From Capsaspora owczarzaki ATCC 30864 (lineage: Eukaryota; Opisthokonta; Filasterea): a stretch of DNA of 64,000 nt. The stretch lies in contig NW_011887303.1 of NCBI RefSeq assembly GCF_000151315.2, positions 10,001-74,000 of the forward strand, read 5' to 3'. Position numbers and translations under genes: made by a program. Shown in pieces: positions 36,481 through 48,900 of this stretch (within the stretch, counting starts at the first letter, position 1; the number at the start of each line of letters is the position of its first letter). A model generated the notes under the pieces. The model had not been told where the DNA came from. It saw only the letters and a list, made by a program, of their open reading frames with translations, and made no database searches.

Positions 36481-39400
36481 TTATGTCAACGTAAGCGAGG
36501 TGTACACATCGGCGGTGAGACAGGACGATGTTGCAGTTCCGATGACTTTGGTAAACGCCACATCCCATGCCGCAAGCACAAGATGAGGGTTGGCGAGAGG
36601 AACTGCAGCAACCAGGCGCTCCCAAAAGTCGGCGCGGACGACGCAGGCATCTTTGATAATGAGCTGCATTATGCTGGTCGGTGCAGCGTCTTCGCTTGTG
36701 GTGTCTGCGAGGAAGAGTTGTAGAGAGCGAACCGGAGCAGTCGCGTCCAGACCCGGCAAGAGGGCGACCCGCACAAGACGCGCTTGAACATGGACGCGCT
36801 GTGCCGGAAGAGACGACAAGAGGAGAGCTGAGAGTGACATTGGTTGGTCACGACCAGAAGAATGCCGCGACACGAATGGGGTTTGGAGATGCAAGCTTGG
36901 CTGGGGCACCACGGCGTCCTCCACATTCGAAGCCGACGAGCCAAACACTAGTGTGTAAAACACAGTCTGCTGTAAAGGATTGGCGGTGTTGTCAAAGTTG
37001 CTTTTGCGCAATGCAGTGAGCATGGAGTGCAGCGCTGGGTCGGTGGCAACCATCTTTTTGTTCTTGATGCGCAACGAGTGAAAGGCAAATGCAGCGTCCT
37101 CCGTAATGGTGCTCAGTACGCTGGTGCTGGCTGAGACTGGAAACTCGACTTCACAGACACCTCCACCCTCCAATTGAAGCAGACAGCAGGTCAGCGTACC
37201 AGCGGCGGTACGAACAACGAGAGACTGCTGCCACCGCTGATACTTGCGCCGCACCCAGCCACGGATGTTGACGACGGCCAGTAGCGGGTTGATTTCAGCC
37301 AGCGGCGTGTACACTGTCAAGGGAGCGGCAGGAGGTGCCGACAGCACGTCGTCGCCCTGATCAGCAGCAGCATCAGCAGTGCTGGTGGACAAGTCTGGGA
37401 ACAATCGCATGGGCTTGAGTTTGGTCAGCGGACGCGAGGCACCAGGGCTGGCTGCAGATGCTGATGCAAGAGCCGATGGCGGCGTTGTGGCCTTGTTATT
37501 ACTGTTAGGGCCTTGCGACAACATGCCTCCCTTGGGTGTGGACACGACTGCTCGCGAATCCGCTCCAAACATCGCTGTGGATGACCCGAGGAGCGGAAGA
37601 AGAGGGCCACGAATGGCATTTCGTACCCACTTGCTTGGACTATGCGGCGATGTGGGGTGGATTGGAGGAGCGTCCGCTGGGCTACTGGCCAAGAGCTTGC
37701 AAAATAGCGGTCCGATGATGAGGGGAATGCCAGTTCCTTGTGTGACAATTTCACGCCTGTTTAGAGTGTGAGTTAGTGAGTGTGTGTGTGTGTGGGGGGG
37801 GGGGAAAGGGAGGAAAGACAAAAGAAAACAGAGAGTCAGACGAAAGGTCAAAAGTGCCCCAAACAAAAAACGATACAAAAAAATAATTCACACTTGCCAT
37901 GGCGGATGCAGCTCAAGCTTGCTGCCGAGGGTCAAGGACAACCGTCGACACGTCACCAAGTCCATCAAAATGTCCACCACCGCAAAAGACTGCTGCGAGA
38001 GCTGCTGAGAGGGCTGAGAAGGAGCAGCAGTCGAGAGCTTGTTGGCCAGATTCACGGTAAACACGCGCGAACGCGTCGTGCCAGAGACGACCTTGCATCG
38101 CACAAAGTAGCAGTGGCATTGAACAAAGTCTTGCAGCAGCTCGACGACAAGCAAATCTTCGAGCGGCACGCTCGGAACGGCGGCCTGCATGGCAGAGGTG
38201 AATGACGGTCCCAAAGCAGACGCTGTCGCGCTGGCCATGCGCCGGTTGTTGTACTGCCAGAAGGAAAGCTCGGACCGTTCGGCAAGAGCCAGTTTTTCGA
38301 GACGCTCGGCCAACCCCGCTGGCACAAGCTGGACGCGCTTACGGCGGTGCGAGCTGCTGGGTGACATGTCCGAAGCGTCCACGCCGCTCGCGCCATGGTA
38401 GTCCTTGCGAGGCGTTCGAAAGCTGCTGCTGCTGCTGCTGCTCGCTGGGTCGGTCAGCTTGAACCAGGCCGCACCGGCAGAGAGGGTGGTGGCACCGTCA
38501 CCGCTTTCGTTTGGAGCGCGTGGAGGCGGGGTGGACGGGAAATCGGCATGCTCCCCTGCATCTGTTTGGTCATTGTCATCAAACTCGAGCGCATCACTGT
38601 CATAGTCGACGCCAGGCGGAAGAGCCGTGCGAGCGGAAGACAATCCCGCAATCGCCGCGCTGTTGTTTGCCGAGTGGTGGGACAGATCAAAGAAGCGCAT
38701 GGCCGCAGGCGTCGTCGTTGCCATGTCCACTGCGAGCTGTAGCGTCGAGGGCGGCGGTTGTTGGGTGTGTGGGGTGGCGGGCATCAACGGCACGCCTGAA
38801 TCCAAAGCGTGATGCTGGTCGTCGTGCTCGAGCGCGCCAATGTCAGAGAGTGCGTCGTCGTTGGCCAGATCCAGTGCTTTCTTGGCGGAGGCGCCACCAA
38901 AGTTGAGATTTTGGGACAGGGCAAAGGAGAACTTGGAAAACGGCGTGGTTGGCTTCACTGGCTGACTCTTTAAAATAAACGGGGTGTTGGCCTGAGCAAC
39001 GGTGAGCGGTGCTGGAGAGCACTGCTGCGGTTGCGAATCTGCTGTGGACGGAAAAGGCTGCTGCTGAGATGGCTGAGACGAGAACTGCGCCTGAGAAGCA
39101 GAGAAGGCCGCGCCGGGAGTGAAAATGTCAGAGGATTGCGTTGGGAGGGCACCCAGCAGCAGTGCCGAGTCGTCGCAGGCATCTTCCGGACTCGAATCAT
39201 TAGAAAAGTCGTCCAGCATGTCGTCGACTTGGAGCTGTGAAGCAGGAGGCAAAAACACCCAAGCAAGCCAACGAGAAGAACAAAAAACAAACCAAAAACA
39301 AAAACAAAACAAAACAACAGCAAAAAGTGACGAGTCAGTTCCCCGACCTCAGGCGTTTTGTTCAAAGCAATCGGCGTCCCAGTCCTACCATCCCTGGCAT

Positions 39401-40207
39401 TCGCTCGCGTATGATCGGGACTGCAGCGGTGATTGACAGCGGTCAGGAACGTCCGAGTCACTTCCCAACACCAATTATCAATCTCCGATGCAAGCTCACT
39501 TACATGAGCCTGGCTGCGTCGGCAGCCGACTGAACGGACTAAAGCTTCCAGACGCCTGGTAGCTCGATGGCAGCTCGGCTCGTGGCGTTGGCGTTCCGTG
39601 CATTGTGCGAAGTCGGAACTGGCTTCGCGGGTCAAACTGCGAGCTTGGTGCGTCGTTTGGCGGCGTGCCTCGGTGCAAATCAAATCGCTGACCTGCATGC
39701 TGCATTTCAGAGCAAGTGGTGCGGGACGACTGTCTTGGCTGGTCTGACTGGGATTTGGCGGGAAACAGCGCCAAAGTTGCAGCAGTTTGTTCCGCTTGGT
39801 GGTCTCCGTCATCATCATCATCAGCATCATCATCTTTGTCCTGGCGCTCGTCCTCGCCATCGTCATCATCGTGACGTCGTCGTGTGTGTTCTTGCTTGAC
39901 TCGCACGGGCGGCTGGCGATGGGACGACGTGCTTGCAGACCGCCGCCGCGGGCTTGGCGTTTGCATGCGAGCAGCGTCGTCCTGTTCCGTTCGCGACGCC
40001 CGCAGCGCCTCCCGCTGCGCCTGTGCGGCACCAAGCCAATAGTAGCAAACACACAAAAAACGCACAAACAGTACAAAACAGTACAGCCAGAGTGAGTACG
40101 TGCGCGCGTGTGTGTGTGTGTGTGCGAAAAACGAAATGGCAAAACTGTGGCGGGATTTGGTTTTTTACTCGAAACGCATCGTATGAAACGGGCTGCCACT
40201 CGCTCAT
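36481..40207 (-). CDS. Large Ser/Ala-rich protein, possibly SPIDR-like DNA-repair scaffold
   Basis: Predicted 1068 residues, identity uncertain. Exons 40207-40169, 40020-39504, 39420-39389, 39234-37892 and 37756-36481 sum to a whole frame. The first exon encodes MSEWQPVSYDAFR; exon 3 is a 32-nt microexon, needed to bring the N-terminal frame into LQVDDMLDDFSNDSS. The first 600 residues are largely disordered, with an acidic Asp-rich run and many Ser/Pro. The ordered part begins near ERSELSFWQYNN, then VVELLQDFVQCHCYFVRCKV and KLELHPPWQVREIV followed by IPLIIGPLFCKLL. That order (a Trp near an LxLAERSxLSFW helix, then an HPPWQ strand and a Cys-containing strand) recalls SPIDR, the RAD51/BLM scaffold. 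The C-terminal half contains OB-like strands (VVNIRGWVRRKYQ). The SPIDR call rests on memory of the family, not a search. Confidence 0.55.
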
Positions 40208-40561
40208 TGTGGATTGTGATGTGGCGAGAAAACCCAGAATTTGAAGTAGAAAAAGACTGAGACAAAGAAGCGCGGCAATGAACGTCAAACGCTTCATCGC
40301 TTTGACCACACAAACCATCTTATCTTACATGGACGACCGCTTGTTGCTGATGGCTGGATTTTGTTTTTCGAAAGTTCGACCCAACTAACTGTTCATTGCA
40401 CCACAACGCTTCGTGCCTCTCATAGAACAATCATGCTACATAGTACATGTATTTCTTGACATTGCATGCAAGGTTTTTTAAAAAAACCACAACCATAATT
40501 CTCATCAAAAAGGAAGAGGCAGCGATACGCAGGCACTAAAACAAAAAGCGTCGTGCTGCTG

Positions 40562-43500
40562 TTAAAGCAACGCACCAATGTCACGAACCGGCTGATTGGC
40601 AGCCAAGTTGGTAAAGTAAGCGGCGAGACCTGCAAATCGGGGACGGGCCTGCGGGTTTTCTTCCCAGCACGATTGCACCATCGCATAGAGGTGGGGTGAG
40701 CAGTTTTCAGGTCGGACCAGACGCTTTCCATCGTCCAGATACGCAAGGACTTCGCGACCATTCATCGCCCCGTACGGCACAGCTCCGTACGAGAATGCTT
40801 CCCCTGCGTTTGCGTTTGCGTACGGATGGAAAACACGGTGGTGAATGCATGGAGGCTTCCAACCAATCGGTCGCAGACAACCACGGGCATGCAGTTTTGA
40901 CTTACAAGCCAGCACACCATAAGACCAGACGTCGCTTTGATGCGTAAACTTGCGATAGTTGAGACACTCGGGAGCCATCCACTGCAGCCAAAAAACAACC
41001 AAAAAAACCAAAACAAAACAAAAAAAAAAAAAAAACAAAAAACAAAACAAAAAACAAAACAAAAAAAAAAAAAACCCCCCACAACAACAACAAATGAAGG
41101 TATCAAAACACGCCATGCAGTGAGTAGTATGTGACAACAAACATCGTCCAGGCGGCCATCCACGTTACCTTCACTGGCAAACGTCCTTTGTGCTCCATGC
41201 GGTAGTAGTCCGTCTCCTGAGCCAACGCGCGGCTCAAGCCGAAATCGGAAATCTTGACGGTCAAGCCGTGTCCCACGAGACAGTTACGAGCCGCAATGTC
41301 GCGATGCACAAAGCGAATCGACTCAAGGTAGCCCAAACCCGATGCAACCTGCGCAAGGGTGTGGGCAAACTCGTTTTCGGTCCAGGCAATGTTCCTCTTC
41401 TTTGACTTTTTCAGCACGTCGCGCAGGTCGCCGTACGGCAGCAATTCAAGGACACAGAGATGCGGCTCAGCTTCCAGCAATGTGGCAATCGCTCGAACCA
41501 CATTCGGATGGTTGAACTGCGAAACCATGCGTGCCTCCTCGATAAACTCGTTGTGAGACTGCGGAGAGGCATCCGCCTGGATGGTCTTCACGGCTACTTC
41601 CAGGTCAGACTGCATGGGGTCGTGAAGCAGGTACTGTGCGTCGGTTGGGACCAATGCGCGCGGCAAGAGTCCCCGAAGCACAACGCCAAATGCGCCAGAA
41701 CCTAGTTTCTCGCCCAGAACAAGTCCGTTGCGTAAAGTTTGAGTGACCTTGGCCGCCGACATGTAAATTCGAGAGCCGGCATACTCGTACGGGTGGCTAT
41801 CACCTTGTTGGGGCGAAGCAGCATTGTCATAGGTGGATGACCTCTGCGGCGGCGCAGAAACATAGGCGTAAGCGCTGTCTGTTCCGCGCGATGAACTGAA
41901 GTTGGCAGAAGCATACTCTGGTTGAGGTGCTGCTCCCACCGCAGAATACAGCGGGTCTGTAGTCGAATTGGCGTAAATGTCGCTGGACGGGGTTCCGAGG
42001 GAGGTGGACCGCATCGGAAAGGTGTCGGTTTTGCCGGTGCTGATCGCGTGGGCTCGGTTGCGGCGTCGACGATAGAGCACAACCGCAACAATCAGTGCCA
42101 CAACGACAAGCACGCCAACGATTGCACCAATGACGCCTGTCGCGGACGAGGCCGAAGCATCCGGAGAGCGGTTGTTGGCAGCATCAGAAGCGGCAGAAGC
42201 AGAAGACGCCGAAGCGGCCGAAGCCCGAATGGGTGCCAAAGACGAGGAAACGATAGAAGCCGAGGCAGCGGATGCAGAAGATGCGGTCGCTCGAATTGGT
42301 GCTAAAGACTTGGAAACGACAGAAGCAGAGACAGCCGATGCAGAAGCTGCTGACGAGCGGAGGGACGCTAGAGACGTAGAAACGACAGACGCCAGAGTGG
42401 CAGCCGAGGTCGAGGCCGCAGATGCATAGCCCGCGGCCAAAGACGAAGCCGACGAGAGCGGAATGCAGCTTCCATTCATGGGGGTGAAGCCAGTGGAGCA
42501 GACAGTGCAGAGTGGCGTGCTCGAGCAGTAGAGACAGTTGTCACTGCAACACGAATCGTTCCCCGCCGCAAAGCAAGTCGCGCAGATCGAATGGCAAACT
42601 GTTCGAGATTACGAAGCAAAAAGGTGGCGGCGATGACAATGCTTGCAGTGAATAAACCAATTCAGCGCTCCGAACTTTTGAAAAACCAGATCGCGCCGAA
42701 CACGAGTCTTACCAGTGGGGTTGTTGACATTGCCAAAGGTGCTCGGAGGAGCGTTGGTGCTTCCAAACGCAGTAAAGTTGTTTTGACCTAGGTAGACAGA
42801 GCTCAGCATCGTTTGCCCCTGGAAGAGGCCAGGTGGCAGTGTCGTCAAACCATTGTTGGAAAGTCGCCTGCTCGTGACCCCAAGGCGTGACCCCAAGGCG
42901 CAATCCCAAGGTGGGCGATCGGTGAGAAATGCGGAAAAGTTTCAACCAAGTTTGGATTGCATTCTGCTTACAAGGTGGATAGCTCCACTCCGTTAAATGC
43001 ACCGGGTTCGATCCTTGTGAGTGTTGGCGTGGCAGTAAACGTCCTGAAAAGCAAGCAGATCAGTCATTTTGTGCTTTCGTTTGGCATGGGATCCAAGACA
43101 GCTCAAGTTCCGAGCGTCAAATCTTTACAGAGTCATATTCGAGAGCCCAGAAAAGGCATTGGCAGGGATGGTTGTCAAAGCAGATGCCTCCAATTTGCTG
43201 CACGCACAGAATCGTCGGTGAGTAGGATTGCAGAATCGATAAAATGATGAGCATGCAACGAAGACAGCCCGCTACGGTTGCGCACAAACTGATGGAGTTG
43301 GGTGCTCCTTGAAACAGATTCGCCGGAAGGGACTTGACTGAACTGGTGCGGATTGACCTGGAGATTGGGGAGAGGTTTAGGAGGCGCAACATAGGAACAG
43401 GAATGTTTGAGGTGAGCCATCGATGCCTCGATCATTGCGAAACAGTGAACGGAAAAAACTCTGGTTACACAACAACGTTCGGCGGCAGCCCACCGAACAT

Positions 43501-44602
43501 GCCAGCCGTCAAGCTTGTGATCCGAGTTCGATCAAGATACCTGTCGCCAAACATTAAGTGCACAACCAGTACATAGGTTCAACTGTACGCCAATTCTTAC
43601 AAGAAGGTCAGGGATGGGAGTCCATGAAATGCGTTTGCGACAACCGAGGTGAGTTTGGTGTCCGAGAGGTCGCTATTCCAAGGCCAACACAGAACGGCAC
43701 AACAGTTTGTGCCTTCGATTCAATTTTGGCTCAGTCTTTCAAAAGCGCAGTTCGTCTTACAGCACACTCAACGATGACATGCCGTTGAACTGCGATGCGA
43801 CCAACTCTTTCAGCTCACTCCCAGTGGCATACTCTTCGTAGCTCCCCAAATGCCTGTCGAACGCAGCGTGAGTAACGGCCGAATGAACGCAAGTCTCAAC
43901 AACAACAACAACAACAACGCGGACGGACAATGTGGTCACTGCAGACAATCCAGAGAACAGACCAGCAGCGAATTTCGTGACACGAATGCCCGCCAAGTTT
44001 CTGAGTGATACGATTGAAATGAGCGAGCTGAGACAACAGCGGGATTGCGATTCTCAACTGGTCGGACGTACAAAGTGTGGAGTGCGTCCAGATTTGCTCC
44101 AAAGGCACTCATTCCAATGGTGGTGATGGGGCAGTTCATCAAGGATCTAAAACCAAAACCGGATTGAGGTCGACCGTTTTGCAACAACTTACAACAACAA
44201 AACGCAAGGCAAAACATTGTCGGATTCGTTACATGGAAGTCAATCGGGTGAGCGAACTAAATGCGCTGTTCGGGATCGATGTAATGGCGGTGTTGGTCAG
44301 ATCTCTGCATGATTTGTGTGGGCGATCCCAGATAAAGGTGAGTCACCCACTGCAGGCTCACACAGGCTACAACTGCTGCAAATTTGTCAAAGTGCCACTG
44401 ACATGAGTTCGACGGTGGCAGGAATTCCCGTGGGGATTGAGGTCGTGGTGGCTGCCGGACAGCCGCTCACACTTTCGCTCGTGCACGTGGAACAAGCAGA
44501 GCAGGCGATGGCATTCGCGCCAAGTGGATGAGCAGCCAAAACCATGGCGCTGATGGCGAGCACAATGGCGAGCATGGGAATGCGAATTCGCATGCTAAAC
44601 AT
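40562..44602 (-). CDS. LRR receptor tyrosine kinase
   Basis: Single-pass receptor tyrosine kinase, 919 residues, 14 exons: 44602-44403, 44304-44233, 44146-44072, 44000-43929, 43841-43761, 43672-43601, 43540-43469, 43357-43286, 43197-43129, 43043-42972, 42867-42713, 42598-41169, 40981-40906, 40803-40562. Exon 1 holds a signal peptide (MRIRIPMLAIVLAISAMVLA) and a Cys-rich cap. Exons 2-11 each carry one LRR of about 24 residues, all phase 2. A cysteine box follows (CHSICATC, CCSDNCLYC), then a Ser/Ala stalk. The membrane span is near 491-513, ending YRRRRN. The juxtamembrane has two YxN motifs (IYANS, TYDNA), candidate GRB2-type sites. The kinase starts near 629 (GEKLGSGAFGVV) with VAVKTI, FVHRDIAARNCLV, ISDFGLSR, tandem YY in the activation loop and LPVKWMAPECL. 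All catalytic residues are present. ATG 44593 is an alternative start. Confidence 0.92.
42065..42135 (-). other. Predicted transmembrane segment of the receptor tyrosine kinase
   Basis: Encodes GVIGAIVGVLVVVALIVAVV followed by Tyr and four Arg, a textbook single span with a positive stop-transfer side facing the kinase. Confidence 0.9.
42180..42440 (-). repeat. Ser/Ala stalk with 22-residue internal repeats
   Basis: The extracellular stalk of the tyrosine kinase contains about three copies of a unit like SLAPIRATASSASAASAS, i.e. roughly 66-bp DNA repeats. It is probably rigid or O-glycosylated and sets distance between LRRs and membrane. Confidence 0.75.
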
Positions 44603-45071
44603 GCCCCGAAACACATCAAGGTGAGTACTCGTTGGACAATATCAAAATCAAATCACACCCAGTCCTTCATATAGTGTTGACAGGCATGTTTGTTGTTGTT
44701 GATGTTGGACGCGTTTGTTGTTTCAAACTTGCCCGTTGTTGGCTTATTTTGATTTGTATTTTTTTTTGTTTGTTTTTTTGTTTATGGAGACTGCATCGTG
44801 TTTTGAGAAGCACTGAAGACTCTCGTTTCACCCTCGCGCTCATGCTCGCGCTCGCCCTTGCGTCTCGAATTCATGTAGGATGACATGTTGCTTATGGCCG
44901 AGTCGGTGTCAGTCGTGTAGTCGTGTGGGGGAGTGAGAGCGAGTGGCAACAAGGAACAACCTGCTCCGCTCCCTTGAGAGCAGCGCACAAACCCGATGTG
45001 GCCAATTCTATCGCTCACCGCGACAACAAATCCATGAATGCCTAGAGTTTGCGCATGGTTGGACGGAGAGC

Positions 45072-45157
<86 letters not shown>

Positions 45158-45525
45158 GAGAGAAGAAAGAGAGAGAGAGACAGAGAGAGAAAGATGCGGA
45201 GAGATGGATCAGAAACACATAAAATCAAAGAGAGACGAACGGAGCACTCTCAGGGAACAGCGCGGGTCAACAGGGAGCGAGCGTAGAAGCGAGCGATAAA
45301 GCAGACTACCTAGACGATGGCCGAGGCACTGCCGTGGATACAGCAGACGGAAGGCAGCACACAATGGCCATTCAAACAGAAAGAATACAAACAGGATCAA
45401 CGGCGGCAAAACAAAACAATGCTCTTAAATTCAATTCAAAAAAAAAAAAAAAAAAAAAAAAAAGAGTAGCAAAACAAACAGTCAGGAAAACAAAAATAGA
45501 CTGAGACACACACACTCTAAACACT
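42255..45525 (-). repeat. Duplicated receptor cassette, copy A (tyrosine kinase gene)
   Basis: This segment, from upstream sequence through the stalk of the tyrosine kinase gene, aligns with 49785-53185. Coding exons, introns and promoter all match, with only a few differences per 100 bp by eye in many parts. Near 44030-44170 versus 51475-51615 I count about one difference. Copy A alone has a long (GA)n expansion at 45074-45154 and a shorter (CAA)n at 43897-43918. Confidence 0.9.
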
Positions 45526-45912
45526 GTTCGTGTTATGGATTGATGTGCGTCTGTATTTGGAGTGTGTTCACTCGTCGCTTTGTAAAAGTGAAGTCTCTTC
45601 TTCCCTATCATTAGTCCCACCATCAACTCATTACTCATGTCTTCGTGGAACGATCTCTGATCACAGCAGTTCGTCGGGCTGGAAAAAATAATTCGAAACC
45701 GTATTGTTGTCATCTCTGAACTTCGAGACAACCTCAGAAAAGAATCACGAGCAAAGCAGAACAAAGACTCACGATCAAAGCAGAAGAAAGACCACCGATT
45801 AAAGCGAACGAAGACCAAAACATAGCAGAACAAAGACCAACGATCTAGCAGAAAACACAAAACCACACTTCACTGACAAGAACAGCAACTACCGGATCAC
45901 CATGTTCCTCGC
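44603..45912. promoter_or_regulatory. Upstream region of the receptor tyrosine kinase
   Basis: About 1.3 kb. Most of it is the 5' part of the duplicated cassette (shared anchors: ccttcatatagtgttgacag near 44661, gccgaggcactgccgtgg near 45319). The rest is T-rich or A-rich and holds an A-run at 45438-45464. No separate gene seen. Confidence 0.6.
45074..45154. repeat. (GA)n microsatellite
   Basis: About 80 bp of nearly pure GA upstream of the tyrosine kinase. The matching site in the other copy (about 52600) reads gagagcgacaacgaggg and has no expansion. Confidence 0.95.
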
Positions 45913-48900
45913 TCACTTGGCCTGGCTGTTCTTGCGGTTCTTGCGGTGGCGGCAATGATCCACCCACGTCAGGATGGCAGTCATGATGAACACCTTCACC
46001 GTGGACGAGATCAGGACTGACTGAATGATGGACACACAAGCAGAGATAAACCACATGCGGTAGATGTCGTCGTCGTCAAAGGTTTCACTGAACGCCCAGA
46101 AAACAGTCAAAAAGATGCCGGTCGCGCTGAAGACAAAGCACAAGAAATAGGCCACATATTGCCAGGCGTGGGGAATGCGCCACGCGCTCCAACGGTCGGC
46201 GAGAGAGCGCTTGCGAGGCTTGGAAACGGGCTTTTCGTCGTAGCCAAAGTTGCCCACCGAGGAGATCGAGGAGAGCTCCATGGCGCTCTCCAGGTTGGCC
46301 ATCGTTGTGCGCACCTGGGTCGGGTATCGGAACGAGTGGCGGAAGAGCTCAATGATCAAGGTCGAGAGAGGGAAGATGATGAACGTCGAGATGATGCCGT
46401 TCACAATGCTGATGGCAAGCGACTCGGTTTCAAAGCTCATCTGGTTGTAAATGAGCGTGTTGAGGCCCATGCACATCAGCAAGGTCGTTGTGCCAACAGT
46501 GGCACGCGCCACATGCGAAAAGTTTCGATCCAGATGCCTCTTGACAAAGATGGAGAGATAGATGTGGCGATTCTTCATGTTGAGCACCAGTCGCTCTTTG
46601 AAAGGCATGATTGGCGTCTTGTCATCCTTGCCACTGGAAGAAATGTTCAAAATCTCGGCCACAGCATCGTCTTGCGCAAATTCCTTGTCGAGCACGCTGC
46701 CGAGCTTGGACGACGCGTCCAACAGATCGCGCTTGACACGACGGTCATTCCGAATGGCAAAAGGCAGCAGAATGAACAGGTAGACAAAGACAATTGCGGC
46801 CAAGAAGACTACCAGCCACGGGCGCTCGGCAATACGCTCGCTCAGGTGCCGAGTAACATCGTCAAAGTCGATCGGATTGATTTCGAAAATGGCAAACGCA
46901 GTCAAATGCGTGCAATTGCACAGAAGGGAATCGGTACCGTTCGAGACAACCGAGCAGCCCTTGTGCGAAAACTTGCCCGTGGTTTCGTTGCGGAACATGC
47001 ACACAAGCGTATTGTTGGGATTGACCAGAGGACGGAGCACGGGGATTCCAATCAGAATCGGATTGTTCGGATCCAGATTGCCCACAGAAATCTCGTTGCC
47101 ATCGGCGTCAGTGAGGCGCAGCGAAAAGGTGTCTGAGGCTTGCTCGTCGGTCGCATTGTCGTAAGCGAACGGGTTGTTCAAGTGGTGGACGTACTCGACA
47201 CCAACCACAGGGGCTGAGCCTGCAGCGTACGAAGGCACGGTAAAGTTGGCGCCGGCAGTTCGAGAAATGGGCGATGCGCCAAGGTTGTTTGAGTCGCGGT
47301 TTTCGTTGCGAATGACGATATCGTGGGTCTCGATCACATCCACATCGCCAGGGGCACGATTGGCACGGGCAGCCGAGCCAAGACGTTGCAGCACATCGAA
47401 CGCCAGCGCCGAGAATTCGCGCGACGCAGGGGAATTGTTGCCCGTTTGCAGCAACGGAATGGCGCGCAACAGCGAGCCGAGCGTCGCAGCCAAGTTGACT
47501 TTTGCGGCCTCCTCGATACCAACCGTGCGCAACAGACCCGCAACAATACGAAGGGCTCCGAGAGCGGTGCCCAGACCCTCTGTAGTGAGCTCGTTCGGGA
47601 AGCGCGTCAGCTCAAAGAACAAACCGAGAGTGTCTGTCAAATCTTGCGGCGTGACGGCATCCGCAGTCTCCGCTTGGGTGGCATCGACGATAGCCACAGC
47701 ACCAGTGATCAGCTGCGAGCGAATCTCTCGGCGACTGCTCGTGTCCGCGCCAGTACCAGCATCGGCAATGGCGTTGACAAGCGTCGATGCAAGGGCAATA
47801 CCCGAGCGCGACTGATCCGAGTTGAAAACACTCTGGGCTTGATTCAAGACAACCTCACGCGCGGCCGAATCCGTGTTCAGATTGCCGGGAGGAGTGACGG
47901 TGAAGACCAGAGTCTGGGAGAACTGGCCACCGAACGGCGAGGATGAGCGGATGGTCACCAGCATGGTGCCCGGCGGCAACGAGTCAATGTAGAAGAGTCC
48001 GGCTTGCGCAGACGCCTTTGGGAAGAAGGAAGTGCCATCCGATGTGCCGCTGGAAGACTGGGGCCGTGAGAAGAACAGGCGACCCATGTCCGTCACGCTT
48101 GGCGGGCATTGCAACGAAAACACGTCCTGCATGAAGATGCCAGAGTCGCTTCCATCAATGATGCAGCTAGCGTCGCTGCGGGGGGCTCGAACAAGGAAGT
48201 CGATGGACTTGTTCAGAGAAGACGAGACATTCGATGTAGACGTGTAGAATGTGGCAGTCACAGTCGCCGTGAGCACGGTCGCAACGGGCAGCTGGCTTGC
48301 GTCAAGTTGCAGTGAGGCGAGCGTCGAGAGGGAAGCATTGAATCCAGTGACAGACCAGGACGTCGTAACGCCATGAATGCAAAAGCCAGACCCAGTGCCG
48401 CCACAGACATTCGCTCCGCCAATGATGGATGAAAGCTCAAGGCGATCAGCTGCCTCCAGGTAAACGACAGCATTGGGGTAGTCGAGCCAGTTCTCTGCAA
48501 AGTTGAGGAAGGTGGAATTTGAGCCAACAGGCATCGTCACAAAGTACGGGTTGCTGACAGTCACACTCGAGCCGCGTGTAGTGCGGAACCGCAAGACATA
48601 GGCCTGGCCAGCAACAAAAGTGCCGCGAATGACAGCGCTCAAGGTCTGATTGGACGCGTCGGACAGAATAAAGGGTCGAACCGAGGATGTCACTCGGGCG
48701 GTGGGATTGCTGGAAGGCGCGACCTCGGCACTGTACGAGAAGGGAGCGAGGTTGCCGTCCTTGAGTCGAGACCAGCGAACCGAGACAAACCCGGGGCCAG
48801 GGCTAACCTCAAAGTTGTCGCTCGCAGTGGCTGCCCCGCATCCCAGCGCAGCAAATTGGGATTGGGTGGTTGACGCAGCATTGGCCCACCAGGTGTACGA

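Noticed and set aside
43005-43025. tRNA B-box-like gggttcgatcc (also at 50454)
   Set aside because: It is the antisense of LRR coding sequence (IEPGAF), has no A box or acceptor stem.
45417-45465. A-run near 45438-45464 as a retroposed tail
   Set aside because: No AATAAA upstream, and the surroundings belong to the duplicated promoter, so a simple A-run is enough.
46159-47136. 325-residue plus-strand open frame
   Set aside because: Antisense to the membrane region of the GPS receptor; no domain.
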